From Tolypothrix sp. PCC 7712 (GTDB lineage Bacteria > Cyanobacteriota > Cyanobacteriia > Cyanobacteriales > Nostocaceae): 64,000 bases of DNA. A program made the translations under genes and the position numbers. The DNA lies in the NCBI RefSeq assembly GCF_025860405.1, contig NZ_CP063788.1, positions 112,707-176,706 of the forward strand. Reading direction: 5' to 3'. How positions within the stretch are numbered: the stretch's first letter is position 1; each line of letters opens with the position of its first letter. Below are positions 61,474 to 64,000 of this stretch, in pieces. The notes below the pieces were generated by a model. That model was not told the origin of the DNA, did not search any database, and saw only the letters and a list, made by a program, of their open reading frames with translations.

Positions 61474-64000
61474 ATGACTGACTTACTTAATTTTTATACT
61501 GATCTACAAGTAATTAAAAGCAATAGCCCTTTCCCTCTAAATACACGCGATACAGTGTGGATGCTAAAAGGCGGTGCAATGGCGGTGTTTGCGATCGCTA
61601 CTACCAACGGTAGTCCCCAGGGTGCGCGACGTTATCTATTCGATGTCAATCCAACAGATGTGCTGTTTGGTATCGCAGCCGTATTGGAAGGGCAGTCTCA
61701 TGGATTAATTGCCGTTGCCTATGAAGAAACGCATTTAGTATCAATTAATTTGGCAGACTGGGTAAAGCAAGTAATCGCCAATGATGAATGGGAGACAGTT
61801 TTTCAGCCGTTGCAGCAGTGGAGCGATCGCTTAGTTGAAGCTTTGCAAGCAGCAGATATTTCACTCAATGGTATCAATTTAAAAGGACTAGACACTTTTG
61901 ATTTGGTCAGTGAACACCTGGATCAGTTCCACAATGATGTTTTACTTTGCTTGCACCAACTCGACCAAAAAGAGACTTTAACACGCTTTGAGCAATTTCG
62001 TTCGCGGCAGCAATTGAATCAAGAGGCGAGCGATCGCGCTATCCGTAATTTTACTGCTATTTTTCGCCGCTCAGAAGTAAAAGTTTTACCGGAAGGAACA
62101 GCTTTATTAATTGCTGCTGGGGCTGTGGGTAAAGCAATGGGGATTGAAATTCGTCCGCCAGGGAAATCAGAAGACCCCAAGCGCCTTAAAGACCCCTTAG
62201 AAGCGATCGCCCGCGCCTCGCGGATTCGGCTTCGCCAAGTAATTTTACGAGGTGCTTGGTGGGAGTTTGACTCAGGCCCCATTTTGGCATACACGGCACA
62301 AGATAAACGCCCCTTGGCTGTGCTTCCTGTAGGTAGAAATCGTTACGAAATATTAGATCCCGAACAACAACGTCCCATTCCTCTCAATGCCAACACAGCT
62401 GATTTGATTTCGCCTGTAGCCTATGTTTTTTATCGACCATTCCCAGACAAAGTACTCAAATCCTTAGAAATTCTCAAGTTTGCTACAAGGGGGACGCGGC
62501 GAGACTGGGTAAGAGTTTTGCTCTTGGGCGCAATTATTTCCCTATTGGGAATGGTCACTCCTCAAGCAACAGCCATTTTAATCGACAATGCCATTCCTAG
62601 TGCCAATCGGGGATTGATTTTTCAACTTGCTTTGGGGTTGCTAGCGGTGAACTTTGGCAGCACAATGCTGAATTTGGTAGATAATATCGCTATCATGCGG
62701 GCGCAAACCCTGGCTAAAGTTCAAACTCAAGCAGCAATGTGGGATCGGCTGCTCAAGTTACCCGTTCCTTTCTTTCGCAAATACACAATTGGTAACTTGC
62801 AAAGTCGGGTTGCAGGTATCCAAAAACTGCACCAAATTCTCAGTCGCAGTGTGATCAGGTCACTTTCCCACAGTTTCTTTGCTTTATTAAATTTGGCTTT
62901 GCTGTTTTCTTACAGTTCTCAATTGGCGCTGGTGGTAATGGGAGTGGCAGCGGTTAACGTGGGAATGACGCTGTTTTCGTTTTTGATTTCTCGCCAAAAG
63001 ATGATTCCCATGCAAGAACTCAGTGGGGAAATATCCGGGCTAACGGTGCAGTTGATTGGTGGAGTATCTAAGCTGCGGGTTGCTGGTGCAGAAGAGAGGG
63101 CATTTGCTTATTGGTCGCAGATGTTTGGTCAGCAGCTCAAGCTCATGCTGAGTACGGAAGCAATTGAAGATGGTGTAACACTGTTTAACATGATTTTGCC
63201 TACAATCAGTTCCATGCTGATTTATGGTACAGCGATACTTATTGCCCAAGCACAAACCCAAGGTCAGACAGGTTTTTCTACAGGAACATTTCTTGCATTT
63301 AATACAGCTTTCGGTACTTTTATCAGTGGAATTACGGCTTTGAGTGGAACCTTAATTAAGGTGATGGAAGTTGCTGTTATCTGGGAGCGAGTGCAGCCGA
63401 TTTTGGCAGAAAAGCCGGAGGTTGATGCAGAAAAAACCGATCCGGGGCTATTAGCGGGGGGAGTGAAGCTAGATCAAGTCAGTTTCCGCTACCAGGAAGA
63501 TGGGCCGCTAGTCTTGGATAAAGTGACAATTGAAGCCAAGCCCGGAGAATTTATCGCTTTGGTGGGGCCATCAGGGAGTGGTAAGTCTACAATTGTTAGG
63601 TTGCTGCTGGCTTTTGAACAACCAGAGCAAGGGACGATTTATTACGATGGGCAGGATTTGTCAGGGTTGGATATCTCTGCGGTGCGACGGCAGTTAGGTG
63701 TGGTGTTGCAAAATGGTCGGATTAATACTGGTTCAATTTTCAAAAATATTTCTAAAGGTGCGTTGGTAACAATAGATGAAGCTTGGGAAGCTGCACGGAT
63801 GGCTGGGTTAGCCCAGGATATTGAACAAATGCCGATGGGAATGCACACCGTAATTTCCGAAGGGGGAACGAATCTTTCTGGCGGTCAGCGTCAGCGATTG
63901 TTAATTGCTCGTTCTTTGGTTCTTAAACCAAAGATTCTGATTTTTGATGAAGCGACAAGTGCTTTAGATAATCGCACCCAAGCAATTGTTAGTGAAAGTT
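61474..64000 (+). CDS. NHLP/NHLM-type bacteriocin export ABC transporter (permease-ATPase), 3' end outside the window
   Basis: 842 codons visible from ATG 61474 (MTDLLNFYTDLQVIKSNSPFPLN). The N-terminal region of about 330 residues has no C39 peptidase Cys/His motif, as in the peptidase-less NHLM transporter type. Membrane segments follow (VLLLGAIISLLGMVTP, LGLLAVNFGSTMLNL, HSFFALLNLALLF, MLIYGTAILIAQAQ), then the ATPase: Walker A GPSGSGKST, signature LSGGQRQR, Walker B ILIFDEATSALD. It exports ribosomally made peptides with nitrile-hydratase-like leaders after maturation. The partner peptidase-transporter and precursor genes would be expected beyond the right edge or elsewhere. No frameshift up to the edge. 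Confidence 0.88.
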   Translation, partial: MTDLLNFYTDLQVIKSNSPFPLNTRDTVWMLKGGAMAVFAIATTNGSPQGARRYLFDVNPTDVLFGIAAVLEGQSHGLIAVAYEETHLVSINLADWVKQVIANDEWETVFQPLQQWSDRLVEALQAADISLNGINLKGLDTFDLVSEHLDQFHNDVLLCLHQLDQKETLTRFEQFRSRQQLNQEASDRAIRNFTAIFRRSEVKVLPEGTALLIAAGAVGKAMGIEIRPPGKSEDPKRLKDPLEAIARASRIRLRQVILRGAWWEFDSGPILAYTAQDKRPLAVLPVGRNRYEILDPEQQRPIPLNANTADLISPVAYVFYRPFPDKVLKSLEILKFATRGTRRDWVRVLLLGAIISLLGMVTPQATAILIDNAIPSANRGLIFQLALGLLAVNFGSTMLNLVDNIAIMRAQTLAKVQTQAAMWDRLLKLPVPFFRKYTIGNLQSRVAGIQKLHQILSRSVIRSLSHSFFALLNLALLFSYSSQLALVVMGVAAVNVGMTLFSFLISRQKMIPMQELSGEISGLTVQLIGGVSKLRVAGAEERAFAYWSQMFGQQLKLMLSTEAIEDGVTLFNMILPTISSMLIYGTAILIAQAQTQGQTGFSTGTFLAFNTAFGTFISGITALSGTLIKVMEVAVIWERVQPILAEKPEVDAEKTDPGLLAGGVKLDQVSFRYQEDGPLVLDKVTIEAKPGEFIALVGPSGSGKSTIVRLLLAFEQPEQGTIYYDGQDLSGLDISAVRRQLGVVLQNGRINTGSIFKNISKGALVTIDEAWEAARMAGLAQDIEQMPMGMHTVISEGGTNLSGGQRQRLLIARSLVLKPKILIFDEATSALDNRTQAIVSES

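Overview
The window reads as accessory DNA of a filamentous (Nostocales-type) cyanobacterium, most likely a large mosaic plasmid or fused plasmids. The evidence is AT-rich DNA with frequent HIP1-like GCGATCGC sites, a CyRepA1-type replication gene, a Ycf46-like ATPase, mobilization genes, three separate partition modules, a modular polyketide synthase remnant, and six copies of one insertion sequence. No tRNA, rRNA or CRISPR array was recognised.

Layout. (1) 1-7.8 kb: two IS701-type copies, then a Tn7-like transposition pair, tnsC and a fused tnsA-tnsB gene, flanked by short repeats that may be transposon-end sites. No tniQ/tnsD or cas gene is visible. (2) 7.8-12.5 kb: an APS kinase gene, a frameshifted IS110 element with a possible bridge RNA, an IS1634-type element and an IS110 remnant. 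(3) 12.5-18.5 kb: two consecutive type I PKS genes. The first has an internally deleted acyltransferase and an ACP-like domain without the attachment serine; the second is cut off by an IS. (4) 18.5-24.4 kb: an ISKra4-like and an IS4-like element that both carry the same kind of small accessory ORF. Between them lies a gene fragment with the signature motifs of two-barrel RNA polymerases (DFDGD), closest in layout to RNA-dependent RNA polymerases. (5) 24.4-29.4 kb: a PRTRC cassette (ThiF fragment, A, B, a possible F, C-like, E-like), broken by IS copies. (6) 29.5-35.4 kb: Uma2 and DUF559-like nucleases, a Gp157-like protein, and a relaxase-mobC pair split by an IS. (7) 35.6-39.5 kb: a ParM/ParR-type partition operon behind two arrays of 11-bp repeats, then a ParA-like ATPase and a membrane protein. 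(8) 39.8-42.6 kb: two tail-to-tail IS copies, one truncated. (9) 42.6-53 kb: small plasmid proteins, a Ycf46-like AAA+ ATPase, CyRepA1 with upstream iterons (candidate oriV), a foreign-looking membrane ORF and DNA-binding proteins. (10) 53.7-61 kb: an HTH regulator, sigma-factor and SNF2 fragments, parAB, a decayed rarA-fusion gene and a second ParM/ParR-like module. (11) 61.5 kb to the edge: an NHLP-type bacteriocin export ABC transporter, running off the window.

The plasmid backbone functions (replication, three partition modules, mobilization, PRTRC) are interleaved with mobile elements. At several IS copies the two sides do not belong to one gene, so part of the present order arose by IS-mediated deletion or recombination. 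Where a target duplication is present (ATAA, ATAG, TTAA, TTAT), removing the IS on paper restores the interrupted gene or repeat. Family names come from motif recognition by eye; no database search was run.
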